From positions 62,001 to 126,000 of the forward strand of contig JBMHCT010000046.1 of NCBI GenBank assembly GCA_049889775.1: a DNA stretch of 64,000 nucleotides. Reading direction: 5' to 3'. The stretch is from Jejuia sp049889775 (GTDB lineage: Bacteria; Bacteroidota; Bacteroidia; Flavobacteriales; Flavobacteriaceae). Shown here piece after piece: positions 32,936 through 43,288 of this stretch. The translations under genes and the position numbers were made by a program. Under the pieces are notes generated by a model, which made no database searches, was not told where the DNA came from, and saw only the letters and a list, made by a program, of their open reading frames with translations. Each line of letters starts with the position of its first letter. Position 1 is the stretch's first letter.

Positions 32936-33469
32936 ATGGAAGCTTCAAAAGTTATTCACGCTATCTATACCGATGATGATGTACTAATGTCTGCCGTAAA
33001 AAAGGTAAAGGCTGAAAGACATCACATTGAAGAAATATATACACCATTTCCAGTACATGGTTTAGATAAAGCTATGGGACTTGACGGTACAAGAATTGCA
33101 ATTTGTGCCTTTCTATATGGTTTAGTAGGTTTAACCGTTGCAATCGTAATGATGAATTTTATTATGATTGAAGATTGGCCTCAAGATATTGGTGGTAAGC
33201 CAAGTTTTAGCTATATAGAAAATATGCCAGCGTTTGTGCCGATTATGTTCGAGCTTACTGTGTTTTTCGCAGCACATTTAATGGTGATTACGTTTTATTT
33301 AAGAAGTAGAATGTGGCCATTTAAGAAAGCCGAAAATCCGGATCCTAGAACTACAGATGATCATTTTTTAATGGAAATTGCAGTGCATGGAAACGAAAAT
33401 GAACTGGAAAATTTACTTGCTGAAACAGGAGCTGTAGAAATTAACGTAGTAGATAAAGAAGCGCATTAA
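32936..33469 (+). CDS. actD: Alternative complex III subunit ActD (DUF3341)
   Basis: The product has 177 residues. It begins with a cytoplasmic domain (IHAIYTDDDVLMSAVKKVKA, EIYTPFPVHGLDKAMGL). Two membrane spans follow (IAICAFLYGLVGLTVAIVMM and FVPIMFELTVFFAAHLMVIT). The C-terminal tail ends MEIAVHGNENELENLLAETG. This matches DUF3341, the small membrane subunit that packs with ActC in the complex. The gene is 9 bases from both neighbours. Confidence 0.92.
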   Translation: MEASKVIHAIYTDDDVLMSAVKKVKAERHHIEEIYTPFPVHGLDKAMGLDGTRIAICAFLYGLVGLTVAIVMMNFIMIEDWPQDIGGKPSFSYIENMPAFVPIMFELTVFFAAHLMVITFYLRSRMWPFKKAENPDPRTTDDHFLMEIAVHGNENELENLLAETGAVEINVVDKEAH

Positions 33470-33478
33470 TATAGTTTT

Positions 33479-34033
33479 ATGAAGAGCTTAATTAAAATAA
33501 TAGTTGTAGCATTAGTTTTGGTGTCCTTTTCTTGTCAAAAGAAAACTTCTCCAAATTACCAATACATGCCAAATATGTATGAACCAGTTGGGTATGAAAC
33601 CTATGGGGAAAACCAACTATATGAAAATGGCATGGAAGCAAGAACACCTGCTCCTGGAAGTATACCAAGAGGTTATGTACCTTTTGATATTGAAAACTCT
33701 ACTGAAGGTTACGAATTAGCCAAAGCTACCTTAAAAAGTCCTTTAGATTCAACAGCTGTAGATTTAGAAAGAGGAAAAGAATTGTATGATATTTATTGTG
33801 GTATTTGCCATGGTAATAAAGGTAAAGGACAAGGAAAGTTAGTAAAACGAGAAAAAATATTGGGTGTGCCTAGTTATGACGATGCTGGTAGAGCGATAAA
33901 TGAAGGTAGTATTTATCATGTGGTGTATTACGGTAAGAACTCTATGGGTAGTTACGCTAACCAATTAAATGAAGAAGAGCGTTGGCAGGTTGTGTCTTAC
34001 GTATTAAAGTTAAAGGCAGATTTAGAAAAGTAA
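33479..34033 (+). CDS. actE: Alternative complex III monohaem cytochrome c subunit ActE
   Basis: The product has 184 residues. MKSLIKIIVVALVLVSFSCQKK is a lipoprotein signal. The haem site is CGICHGNKGKGQGKL near residue 112. The distal Met is likely in GKNSMGSYANQL. It is an anchored periplasmic cytochrome that may pass electrons to the CuA site of the oxidase encoded by the next genes. It lies in the usual act order. Confidence 0.93.
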   Translation: MKSLIKIIVVALVLVSFSCQKKTSPNYQYMPNMYEPVGYETYGENQLYENGMEARTPAPGSIPRGYVPFDIENSTEGYELAKATLKSPLDSTAVDLERGKELYDIYCGICHGNKGKGQGKLVKREKILGVPSYDDAGRAINEGSIYHVVYYGKNSMGSYANQLNEEERWQVVSYVLKLKADLEK

Positions 34034-34057
34034 GAAAGAAGATAAGATTATATAGAT

Positions 34058-35431
34058 ATGTACACATTTTCAAATAAATTAAAGACATTTTCTATTGTAC
34101 TAGTGATTTTAGGATTATTAGGTGTAGGATATGGTTTTATGACATCTCATAAATCTTTTGAAGAAGTAGAGCACTTACTTGCTGAAGAAGCGCATCATGG
34201 CGGTCATGGTGAAGCTGCTGCTCATCATGGTGCTGACGAGGCACATGGTATGGTTGCTCACGGTGAGGATAAGTATGATAACCATGGAGAAGGAGCTGGA
34301 CATGCCGAAGTAGACGAACATACCAAACATATAAAACACGTGCAGCATCAAATTGCGAATAGACCTTGGACAGCACTTTATGTTGCGGCATTTTTCTTTA
34401 TGATGATAGCTTTAGGATGTTTAGCGTTTTATGCTATTCAAATAGCATCACAAGCTGGATGGTCTCCAGTATTATTTAGAGTTATGGAAGGTATTACAGC
34501 ATACTTATTACCAGGTGCTGTTATTGTGCTTTTGATTGCTATTGCGTCGGGTACAATCGGGCACTACAACTTATTTATTTGGATGGATCCTGATGTTGTA
34601 GCTCACGATAAATTGATTCAGGGTAAATCAGGGTGGTTAAACCTAACTGGTTTTGCTATAAGAGGTACTGTGTTTATTGCAGGATGGGTACTATACCGTC
34701 AATTTGCTAGAAAGTTTTCAATTGCTCAAGATACAGCTGAAGATAAAAGTAATTTTAAAAAATTATTCCGTATTACAGCAGGATTTTTAGTATTCTTTAT
34801 TTACACTGAATCTATGATGTCTTGGGATTGGATTATGAGTGTAGATCCTCACTGGTTCTCTACTCTATTCGGATGGTACGTATTCGCTAGTATGTTTGTA
34901 AGTGGAATTACGGCTATTGCTTTAATTTCAATTTATTTGAAATCTAGAGGTTACTTGGAATTCGTAAATGAAAATCACCTTCACGATGTTGCTAAATTTA
35001 TGTTTGCAATTAGTATTTTCTGGACGTATTTATGGTTCTCTCAATTCATGTTGATTTGGTACTCTAATATTCCAGAAGAGGTAACCTATTTCATATCACG
35101 TTTCAACGATTATAAATTACCATTCCTTGGTATGGTAGTATTAAACTTTGTATTCCCAATTTTAATGTTGATGAATGCAGATTATAAGCGTATCCCCTGG
35201 TTTGTAGTAATGACAGGATTAATCATTTTATTTGGACACTACATTGATGTATTCAATATGATTATGCCAGCAACAGTTGGTGATAGATGGTTCATAGGAA
35301 TACCAGAAATTGGTTCAATATTACTATTTGCTGGATTATTCATTTTTGTGGTCTTCACAGCGTTAACTAAAGCGCCACTGTTGGTGAAAGGTTATCCGTT
35401 TAGAAAGGAAAGTGAAGATTTCCATTATTAA
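34058..35431 (+). CDS. actF: Alternative complex III quinol oxidoreductase subunit ActF
   Basis: The product has 457 residues. Around ten membrane segments form a second NrfD-like fold related to ActC. Between the first and second spans (about residues 35-105) lies an insert rich in His, Glu and Ala (HHGGHGEAAAHHGADEAHGM). It has some 20 His residues. The insert could bind metal or buffer protons; this is inference. Motifs include SWDWIMSVDPHWFSTLFGWY and MVVLNFVFPILMLMNADYKR. It ends the act genes; coxB follows by 35 bases. Confidence 0.92.
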   Translation: MYTFSNKLKTFSIVLVILGLLGVGYGFMTSHKSFEEVEHLLAEEAHHGGHGEAAAHHGADEAHGMVAHGEDKYDNHGEGAGHAEVDEHTKHIKHVQHQIANRPWTALYVAAFFFMMIALGCLAFYAIQIASQAGWSPVLFRVMEGITAYLLPGAVIVLLIAIASGTIGHYNLFIWMDPDVVAHDKLIQGKSGWLNLTGFAIRGTVFIAGWVLYRQFARKFSIAQDTAEDKSNFKKLFRITAGFLVFFIYTESMMSWDWIMSVDPHWFSTLFGWYVFASMFVSGITAIALISIYLKSRGYLEFVNENHLHDVAKFMFAISIFWTYLWFSQFMLIWYSNIPEEVTYFISRFNDYKLPFLGMVVLNFVFPILMLMNADYKRIPWFVVMTGLIILFGHYIDVFNMIMPATVGDRWFIGIPEIGSILLFAGLFIFVVFTALTKAPLLVKGYPFRKESEDFHY

Positions 35432-35466
35432 TTTAATTAAGATATAAATAAAGACGACTGATCACA

Positions 35467-36534
35467 ATGACTGCTTTATTAACAATTATAGTTTTAGTAT
35501 TTATTTTAATAGCCATTTGGCAGATGGTTAAGATTTTCGATTTAGCCCAAGCTAAAAGCGAAAGTTCTGGAGTAGCCACCGATAAGGATAATGCTGTTAA
35601 TGGTTACCTAATGATGGGCTTTTTAGGGTTTATTTATCTTATTACCATCATATCAATGGTTAAATGGGGAGATTTACCGTTGCTATCCAATGCTGCTTCA
35701 GAACATGGTCCTACCATAGATAATCTTATGATTATTACTTTGGTGGTTATCTTCTTTGTTCAAACGGTTACACAATTCTTATTACACTATTACGCCTTTA
35801 AATACAGAGGAGAAAAGGGTAAAAAAGCATTGTTCTTTGCAGATAATAATAAACTCGAGTTTATCTGGACTATTATTCCTGTTATTGTTTTAGCTGGATT
35901 AATTATTTACGGTTTAAGTACTTGGATTAACATTATGGGTGTTGATGAAAGTGATGATCCATTGGTAGTAGAATTGTATGCGCAACAATTTAACTGGAAA
36001 GCGAGATACGGTGGTGCAGATAACACGCTAGGAAAAGCAAATGTGCGCTTGATAGATATAGATCGTGCCAATATTATAGGTTTAGATGAATCTGATCCTA
36101 ATGCGCAAGATGATATTATTACTACAGAATTACACTTACCTGTTGGCAGACCAGTATTGTTTAAAATGCGTTCTCAAGATGTTTTACACTCTGCATATAT
36201 GCCGCATTTTAGAGCACAAATGAACTGTGTTCCGGGTATGATAACCCAATTTGGGTTTACGCCAACAGTTACTACTTCTGATATGAGACAAACTCCTGAA
36301 ATTCAGGAAAAAGTGTTAAATATCAATAATATTAGATTAGAGAAAAGTAAGAAACTAGTAGAAAAAGGAGAGGATGCCCTTGAGCCTTACGAATTTGATT
36401 ATTTGTTACTATGTAATAAGATATGCGGTAAATCGCATTACAACATGCAAATGAAAATCATCGTAGAAACTCAAGAGGAATACGATGCTTGGATAAAAGA
36501 GCAAAAGGAATTTAAGAACTCTTTAATTAATTAA
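35467..36534 (+). CDS. coxB: Cytochrome c oxidase subunit II
   Basis: The product has 355 residues. It has an N-terminal membrane span, then two more near 45-70 and 135-157, and a CuA cupredoxin domain. CuA ligands are seen in DVLHSAYMPHF and in CNKICGKSHYNM, which matches the CxxxCxxxHxxM motif. FKYRGEKGKKALFFADNNKL precedes the domain. It accepts electrons from cytochrome c or directly from alternative complex III. Confidence 0.95.
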   Translation: MTALLTIIVLVFILIAIWQMVKIFDLAQAKSESSGVATDKDNAVNGYLMMGFLGFIYLITIISMVKWGDLPLLSNAASEHGPTIDNLMIITLVVIFFVQTVTQFLLHYYAFKYRGEKGKKALFFADNNKLEFIWTIIPVIVLAGLIIYGLSTWINIMGVDESDDPLVVELYAQQFNWKARYGGADNTLGKANVRLIDIDRANIIGLDESDPNAQDDIITTELHLPVGRPVLFKMRSQDVLHSAYMPHFRAQMNCVPGMITQFGFTPTVTTSDMRQTPEIQEKVLNINNIRLEKSKKLVEKGEDALEPYEFDYLLLCNKICGKSHYNMQMKIIVETQEEYDAWIKEQKEFKNSLIN

Positions 36535-36559
36535 TACTAAAGAAAACCGATATTAGATT

Positions 36560-38350
36560 ATGTCAGCACACGCAGATACTCACGCTCACGACGATCACGG
36601 ACATCATCATAAAGAAACATTTATAACTAAATATATATTTAGTCAAGATCATAAAATGATTGCTAAGCAGTATCTTATTACAGGTACTATCATGGGAGTT
36701 ATTGGGATTTTAATGTCTTTAATTTTTAGAATTCAACTCGCGTGGCCAGAAGAGCCAAATGTAATCTTTGAGGCTTTACTAGGTAAATGGGCACCAGATG
36801 GTGTGATGGATGCGGATATCTATTTGGCCCTAGTAACCATACACGGAACCATAATGGTATTTTTTGTACTTACAGCTGGTTTAAGTGGAACATTTAGTAA
36901 CCTACTGATTCCGTTGCAAATTGGAGCCAGAGACATGGCATCAGGATTTTTGAATATGGTGTCGTACTGGTTATTCTTTTTATCCAGTGTAATTATGGTG
37001 ATATCGCTGTTTGTTGAAGCAGGACCTGCTGCTGCAGGTTGGACAATTTATCCACCACTTAGTGCGTTACCACTTGCTCAGGGAGGTTCAGGTGCAGGTA
37101 TGACCTTGTGGTTGGTGTCTATGGCAATATTTATTGCGTCTTCTTTGTTAGGATCACTTAACTACATTGTTACGGTAATCAACTTAAGAACAAAAGGTAT
37201 GTCTATGACAAGGTTACCTTTAACGATATGGGCATTTTTTATTACTGCCGTAATTGGCGTAATCTCATTCCCAGTATTATTATCTGCTGCTTTGTTATTA
37301 ATTATGGATAGAAGTTTTGGAACATCATTCTTCTTATCCGATATATTTATTCAAGGTGAAGTATTGCATTATCAGGGAGGTTCTCCTGTATTATTTGAGC
37401 ATTTATTTTGGTTCCTAGGGCATCCAGAGGTATATATTATTATTTTACCAGCAATGGGTATCGTATCAGAAGTATTGGCGGCAAATTCAAGAAAACCAAT
37501 TTTTGGATATCGTGCAATGATAGCATCAATTCTTGCCATTGCGTTTTTATCAACAATTGTTTGGGGACACCATATGTTCGTATCTGGTATGAATCCGTTC
37601 TTAGGTTCAGTATTTACGTTTACAACATTATTAATTGCAATTCCATCGGCTGTAAAAGCCTTCAACTGGATTACCACGATATGGAAGGGAAATATACAAA
37701 TGAATCCTGCGATGTTATTTTCCATTGGTTTCGTATCTACATTCATTACAGGTGGTTTAACGGGAATTATCTTGGGAGATAGTGCGCTTGATATAAATGT
37801 ACATGATACGTATTTTGTTGTAGCACATTTCCATTTAGTAATGGGTATATCTGCCTTATACGGAATGTTTGCGGGTATTTATCACTGGTACCCAAAAATG
37901 TTTGGCAGAATGATTAATAAAAACTTAGGATATCTCCATTTTTGGGTAACAGCAATTTCCGCTTACGGTGTGTTTTTCCCAATGCACTTCATAGGTATGG
38001 CTGGGTTACCACGTCGTTATTACACAAACTCTAATTTCCCATTGTTCGATGATATTTCTAATGTTAATGTTGTAATAACAGTTTTTGCATTGGTTGGAGG
38101 AGCATTTCAGTTAGTGTATTTATATAATTTCTTTGGGAATATTTTCTTCGGAAAAAAAGCACCACAAAATCCATGGAGATCTACAACTTTGGAATGGACA
38201 ACACCTGTGGAACATATACATGGTAACTGGCCAGGTGAAATTCCACACGTACACCGTTGGCCTTATGATTACAGTAATCCTGGTCATGAAGAGGATTTTG
38301 TTCCTCAAACCGTTCCTTTAAAGGAAGGAGAAGAAGAACTACATCATTAG
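36560..38350 (+). CDS. coxA: Cytochrome c oxidase subunit I (aa3 type)
   Basis: The product has 596 residues and about twelve membrane segments. Haem and copper ligands are present: His in VTIHGTIMVFFVLTAG, CuB His and cross-linked Tyr in GHPEVYIIILP, a His pair in VWGHHMFVSGMN, and HDTYFVVAHFHLVMG for haem a3 and a. The Glu in HPEVY points to the A1 type with a D proton channel. The N-terminus is His-rich (SAHADTHAHDDHGHHHKE). It reduces O2 and pumps protons. It is the last gene of the operon; a terminator follows. Confidence 0.97.
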   Translation: MSAHADTHAHDDHGHHHKETFITKYIFSQDHKMIAKQYLITGTIMGVIGILMSLIFRIQLAWPEEPNVIFEALLGKWAPDGVMDADIYLALVTIHGTIMVFFVLTAGLSGTFSNLLIPLQIGARDMASGFLNMVSYWLFFLSSVIMVISLFVEAGPAAAGWTIYPPLSALPLAQGGSGAGMTLWLVSMAIFIASSLLGSLNYIVTVINLRTKGMSMTRLPLTIWAFFITAVIGVISFPVLLSAALLLIMDRSFGTSFFLSDIFIQGEVLHYQGGSPVLFEHLFWFLGHPEVYIIILPAMGIVSEVLAANSRKPIFGYRAMIASILAIAFLSTIVWGHHMFVSGMNPFLGSVFTFTTLLIAIPSAVKAFNWITTIWKGNIQMNPAMLFSIGFVSTFITGGLTGIILGDSALDINVHDTYFVVAHFHLVMGISALYGMFAGIYHWYPKMFGRMINKNLGYLHFWVTAISAYGVFFPMHFIGMAGLPRRYYTNSNFPLFDDISNVNVVITVFALVGGAFQLVYLYNFFGNIFFGKKAPQNPWRSTTLEWTTPVEHIHGNWPGEIPHVHRWPYDYSNPGHEEDFVPQTVPLKEGEEELHH

Positions 38351-38379
38351 TTTATAAAATAAGTCTACAGAACTTTAAG

Positions 38380-38403
38380 ACCCGTCCATTTGGATGGGTT
38401 TTT
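38380..38403 (+). terminator. Intrinsic terminator of the act-cox operon
   Basis: ACCCGTCC pairs with GGATGGGT (one G-U) around a 4-base loop, followed by Ts. Confidence 0.7.
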
Positions 38404-38423
38404 CTGTTTAAGATCTTATTTTT

Positions 38424-38469
38424 TCGATGAAATACAAAATATTTTATATTTTATCGATGAAATACAAAA
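38424..38469. repeat. Two direct 16-base repeats upstream of the adhesin gene
   Basis: TCGATGAAATACAAAA occurs at 38424-38439 and 38454-38469, a 30-base period (about three helical turns). ATCGAT is itself a palindrome in the second copy. The spacing suggests a site for a regulator binding on one DNA face. The start codon is about 95 bases downstream. Confidence 0.5.
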
Positions 38470-38564
38470 AAATCAGTTAAATTGCAGTCGGAAAATAGTA
38501 TAGCATATCATACAGGTATGTACACATTCCGATTTGCTATTAATATGATTTTAACAATTCAACA

Positions 38565-41500
38565 ATGAAAACCAAACCAAAATTAGAGTATATGCGTATA
38601 CCGCTATACTTTAGTCTGTTATTGCTTTTTGTGTCATTGTCCGCTCATGCTCAGTGTCCTACAATTAGTAATCCTACCCCTCCAGCAATTTGTGACGCCT
38701 CTGGTTATACATTTGCTGATTTAAGTACTGACTACGCCACAGACCAAGGAAATGGTATTGTATGGTACGATGCAGCTACTGGCGGATCGTTATTCAATTC
38801 CAATGAACTTGTTTCTGAAGGTACCTATTACGCTGATGATAATTCAGGTGCATGCGGATCTAGAGCTTCAATTACTGTAGATTTTCAAGTGGATGCCACT
38901 GGTAGAATTCTTGATAGAATTTATTGCAGCAATGAAAGTGCCACCATTCAAACTTATATAGATGACGTACTACAAGTAAGTGTCCCATCGGGAGGTACGG
39001 TAGAGATATATAACGATTTCAATCTTACGAATCAAGCTAATCCTACTGATACTATCTCTGTAGGTGCTTCAATTTTTTATATTGTATTCGTTGATAGTAG
39101 TAACTGCGAAAGTCAAATAGAAATTGGACAAGTAGGTGTTTTTTCTGCTCCTGCAGATCCAAACCCTGCTACGACACAAGAGTTTTGTTCGGATACGAAT
39201 CCACAAGTAGGAAATTTAGATCCAGGTACAACAGCTACTAATTTTTCATGGTATAGCAATATTGATGGCTCAGGAGATCCAATTCCTCCAGCACTTTCTC
39301 TCACTACACCCTTGGTAAATGGTAATACGTATTACATTCAAGTTAACGATATATTCTGTGAAAGTAATCCAGTAGCGGTTACTGTAAATATTGATGATCC
39401 TGCAGATGCAGGGAATTCAACCACTTTAGAGTATTGTGATACTAGTTTACCAGGTTCAAATTTTGATTTATTCAATGAATTAGGTGGTACACCAGAAAAT
39501 TCAGGAACCTGGTCTGGTCCAATAGCAACATCTAATGGATTTCAAGGTACAGTTAATATTTCAGCTGTAACCGCGGGTACATATACTTTTACATACACCG
39601 TTCTAGGTACCGGTGCATGTCCAAATGCTACCACAAATGTGGTCATAGAAGTGTATCAAACTTTTACCTCTGGAACCCCATCAGCGGGAAATCCAGCTTC
39701 GTATTGCGAATCTGGTTTGCCTAATGCATTAGATCTGACTTTGTTATTAGATAATGAAGATCCTAACGGCCAATGGACACTTGGAACAACAAGTACCGAT
39801 CCCCTGGTAACATCACCAATTGATTTAACAACTGGTGCATTTACCCCAGGAACTTATAATTTTACATACACACAAAATTTGCTACCTAATCCTTGTCCAG
39901 AGGAATCTACCACAGTTCAAGTTGTGGTTTTGGATGATCCAAATGCGGGTAATCCGTTTAATCAAACATTTTGTGAGAATGATTTAGTAGCCAATTCACC
40001 ATTTAACTTATTTAATGCTTTGGATGGTTCTCAAGATAATAATTCAGGAACTTGGACAGATGCAAGTAATACTACCATTTCAAATTCAATAGATATTACA
40101 GCGTTTACTGTAGCCAGTAGCCCATATTTGTTTACCTATACAATTGATAATGGTACGTGTTTAGATTCTGAGCAAATTTCGATAACTATTGAAGATGCAC
40201 CAGAGTCTGGAACGCCAGTAGCAATCTTTTCAGAATACTGCGAAGGAACTGCGCCATCGAGTTTTGATTTATTTGATTTATTAGAAAATGAAGATCAGGC
40301 AGGTACATGGAACGATGATGATGCAACAGGAGTTTTAACAGCTAATATTGCGGATTTATCAGGATTAACATCAGGTACTTATAATTTTACCTATGATGTT
40401 ACACCTATCGGAAGTTGTGATGATGTTGATGTTACAGTGAGTGTAACTATTAATCCATTACCCAATTCTGGAAATGATAATAGTCCCGCTCCATTTTGTG
40501 AAAATGATCCAATACTGGAAAATACGTTTTATAATATACGCACTTATTTAGCTGGAGAAGATAATGCAGGTACTTGGAGTGATGACGATAATACAGGTGC
40601 TTTGGTAGGACCTAATCGTTTAGATTTTACACAATTGGGAATTGGAACATACAATTTTACTTATACAGTAACAGATGTGAATTCGTGTTCTAGTAGCACA
40701 ACTATTACTATTACTATAGAGGATGCGCCCGAATCTGGAACTCCGGTGACTACTTTCCCAGAATACTGCGAAGGAACAGCACCATCAAATTTTGATTTAT
40801 TCGATTTATTAGAAAACGAAGATCAAGCAGGTACATGGAATGATGACAATGCAACAGGAGTTTTAACAGCTAATATTGCAGATTTATCAGGATTAACACC
40901 AGGTACTTATAATTTTACCTATGATGTTACACCTATTGGAAGTTGTGATGACGTTGATGTTACAGTAAGTGTAACCATTAACCCACTACCAAATACAGGT
41001 ACACCATCACCAGCAACGTTCTGTGAAAATGATTTAGCACCAAATTCACCATTAGATTTGTTTGGGCAATTAGCAGGCGAAGATGCAGGAGGCACATGGA
41101 GTGATGATACTAACTCAGGAGCACTTTCGGTAAGTGACGTAGATTTAACATTGCTTACTCTTGGAAGCTATACCTTCACCTACACTATTACAGATGTGAA
41201 TGGATGTACGGATAGTTCAACGGTTGTTGTTACTATAGAAGATGCTCCAGAATCTGGAACAGCTAACGCGCCTTTAGAATTCTGTTTAGTAGATGTTGGA
41301 ATTGTTAATGTAGTGGATTTATTCGCATTATTAGATGGAGAAGATCAATCGGGAACTTGGAACGATGATAATGCAACTGGCAATCTTTCTGGAAGCACAG
41401 TAAACATTGCGGGTCTTCCTGCCGCAACGTATAACTTTACTTATAATGTAGATGCCATAGGAAGTTGTGATGATGTTGATGTTACCGTAAGTATTATTAT

Positions 41501-43262
41501 AAATGAAACTTCGGCACCAACAACAGATGCAATACAAGAGTTTTGTGATAATGCAACCGTTGCTGATTTAGCTGCCACAGGAAACAATATTCAATGGTAT
41601 AATAATGCGACTGGAGGATCGCCCTTAGCTGATGCTACAGCATTGATTGATGGAGAGGATTATTTTGCCACTCAGATAGACCCTACTACTAATTGTGAAT
41701 CTTCTGTTAGAGCTCAAGTTGATGTGACCATTTATCAATCGCCAGACGCAGGAAATGCCAATACTACTCCAATTATTGCATGTAACGATAACAACGCAAT
41801 AGATCTATTTAATGGTTTAGATGGAAGTGAGGATACAGGAGGCACATGGCAAGATGATAATGCCACTGGTGCTTTAAGTGGAAATATTTTAGATGCCACT
41901 GGATTAGCCGCTGGTAAATATAGTTTTACTTATCTGGTAACCGCCAATGCGCCATGTGTTGATGATAGTACTACTATCACAATTACAATTGAAGAACCTC
42001 AAAACGCTGGTGCAAATGCAACTTTGGATATTTGTAGTTCAGATGCAGTGGTAGACTTGTTTACATTATTAGGAACTGCTGATGTAGGAGGCTCTTGGTC
42101 GCCTGCTTTAACAAGTGGTACGGGAGAATTCGATCCTTCGGTAGATACATCAGGAACATATGCATATACCATTATAAATGCTTGCGGTACAGTAAGTAGT
42201 GAAGTGATTGTAAATGTAACCGAAGCACCAAATGCAGGACAGGACTCAGCTTTAGCAGCATGTGTTGGAGATGGAACAACTGACTTATTCACGCTTTTAG
42301 GCACCGATGCCCAAACGGGAGGAACATGGTCACCTGCATTAGCTAGTGGTACTGGTGTGTTCGATCCAACTATTGATGCTGCGGGAACTTATACGTATAC
42401 CGTTGTGGCAATAGCACCATGTGCTTTAGATGCCACAGCAAGTGTTACAATTACTATTGATGATAGTCCACCGATAACCGTTCTGGATCCAAACCCAGAG
42501 TTTTGCTTAGTAGATAACCCAACAATTGCCGATTTAGGAGCAAGTATCCAAGCAACAGGAACGGTCAATTGGTATGAAGATATGGCATTAACTACCCCAT
42601 TAAACAGTACGGATGCCTTAGTTGATGGTGAAGATTATTATGCTACCCAAACTAACAATACAGGATGCGAATCGTCAATAGCTATACAAATAGATGTTAC
42701 CGTTAATAATACGGCAACACCTTCATTGGACGATCTAAGTCTAGATTATTGTATCAATGACGGTCCAACATTAAATACCTTATCACAGAATATTTTAGAG
42801 TATGATGATACTTTAGATAATATAGTATGGTATGACGTTGCAATTGGAGGTACACCTATTTCAGATAATACAGCCTTAGGTGTTGCTACATACTATGCAG
42901 CATTGGTAGACCAAAATACAGGTTGTGAAAGCGCGATGAGACTTGAAATAACACCTGATGTTACCGTGTGTGGCAAAATAAGTTTACCAGATGGGTTTTC
43001 CCCAAATGGAGATGGTGTAAATGATACATACGAAATAGACAACTTAGATATTCTGTATCCAGATTTTGAGTTGGAGATTTTTAATAGAAATGGGAATATA
43101 GTCTATAAGGGTAATGCGAGTTCACCACGTTTTGACGGAACTTCAAATCAAGGGCGTGTGATTGCCAAAGGCGATTTACCAGTGGGTGTATATTTCTACA
43201 TATTTAGATTTAACAACGGAGTTGATGCTCCAGAACAAGGACGCTTATACTTAAGCAGATAA
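38565..43262 (+). CDS. Giant secreted repeat protein with type B T9SS sorting domain
   Basis: The product has 1565 residues. A signal peptide ends near Ala-Gln at 30. The body is a series of Ig-like modules of about 85-90 residues with recurring ESGTP, YCEG, FDLFDLL, GTW, ATG and GTYNFTY. Residues about 543-640 and 719-816 are near-identical copies, 528 bases apart in the DNA. The last 97 residues (CGKISLPDGFSPNGDGVND to the end) form the gliding-motility-associated C-terminal domain (TIGR04131 type). It should be exported by the type IX system to the cell surface, probably as an adhesin. It leads a three-gene set with a PorP/SprF protein and an OmpA protein. Confidence 0.92.
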   Translation: MKTKPKLEYMRIPLYFSLLLLFVSLSAHAQCPTISNPTPPAICDASGYTFADLSTDYATDQGNGIVWYDAATGGSLFNSNELVSEGTYYADDNSGACGSRASITVDFQVDATGRILDRIYCSNESATIQTYIDDVLQVSVPSGGTVEIYNDFNLTNQANPTDTISVGASIFYIVFVDSSNCESQIEIGQVGVFSAPADPNPATTQEFCSDTNPQVGNLDPGTTATNFSWYSNIDGSGDPIPPALSLTTPLVNGNTYYIQVNDIFCESNPVAVTVNIDDPADAGNSTTLEYCDTSLPGSNFDLFNELGGTPENSGTWSGPIATSNGFQGTVNISAVTAGTYTFTYTVLGTGACPNATTNVVIEVYQTFTSGTPSAGNPASYCESGLPNALDLTLLLDNEDPNGQWTLGTTSTDPLVTSPIDLTTGAFTPGTYNFTYTQNLLPNPCPEESTTVQVVVLDDPNAGNPFNQTFCENDLVANSPFNLFNALDGSQDNNSGTWTDASNTTISNSIDITAFTVASSPYLFTYTIDNGTCLDSEQISITIEDAPESGTPVAIFSEYCEGTAPSSFDLFDLLENEDQAGTWNDDDATGVLTANIADLSGLTSGTYNFTYDVTPIGSCDDVDVTVSVTINPLPNSGNDNSPAPFCENDPILENTFYNIRTYLAGEDNAGTWSDDDNTGALVGPNRLDFTQLGIGTYNFTYTVTDVNSCSSSTTITITIEDAPESGTPVTTFPEYCEGTAPSNFDLFDLLENEDQAGTWNDDNATGVLTANIADLSGLTPGTYNFTYDVTPIGSCDDVDVTVSVTINPLPNTGTPSPATFCENDLAPNSPLDLFGQLAGEDAGGTWSDDTNSGALSVSDVDLTLLTLGSYTFTYTITDVNGCTDSSTVVVTIEDAPESGTANAPLEFCLVDVGIVNVVDLFALLDGEDQSGTWNDDNATGNLSGSTVNIAGLPAATYNFTYNVDAIGSCDDVDVTVSIIINETSAPTTDAIQEFCDNATVADLAATGNNIQWYNNATGGSPLADATALIDGEDYFATQIDPTTNCESSVRAQVDVTIYQSPDAGNANTTPIIACNDNNAIDLFNGLDGSEDTGGTWQDDNATGALSGNILDATGLAAGKYSFTYLVTANAPCVDDSTTITITIEEPQNAGANATLDICSSDAVVDLFTLLGTADVGGSWSPALTSGTGEFDPSVDTSGTYAYTIINACGTVSSEVIVNVTEAPNAGQDSALAACVGDGTTDLFTLLGTDAQTGGTWSPALASGTGVFDPTIDAAGTYTYTVVAIAPCALDATASVTITIDDSPPITVLDPNPEFCLVDNPTIADLGASIQATGTVNWYEDMALTTPLNSTDALVDGEDYYATQTNNTGCESSIAIQIDVTVNNTATPSLDDLSLDYCINDGPTLNTLSQNILEYDDTLDNIVWYDVAIGGTPISDNTALGVATYYAALVDQNTGCESAMRLEITPDVTVCGKISLPDGFSPNGDGVNDTYEIDNLDILYPDFELEIFNRNGNIVYKGNASSPRFDGTSNQGRVIAKGDLPVGVYFYIFRFNNGVDAPEQGRLYLSR

Positions 43263-43288
43263 TTTATAGATACAAAAGATTTAAAACG

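Noticed and set aside
37408..37782. 124-codon frame on the plus strand
   Set aside because: It is out of frame inside coxA, which has full catalytic motifs here.
40191..41260. Regular repeats that could suggest a CRISPR array
   Set aside because: The repeats are long, in frame and encode Ig-like modules; there are no short repeats with unique spacers and no cas genes.
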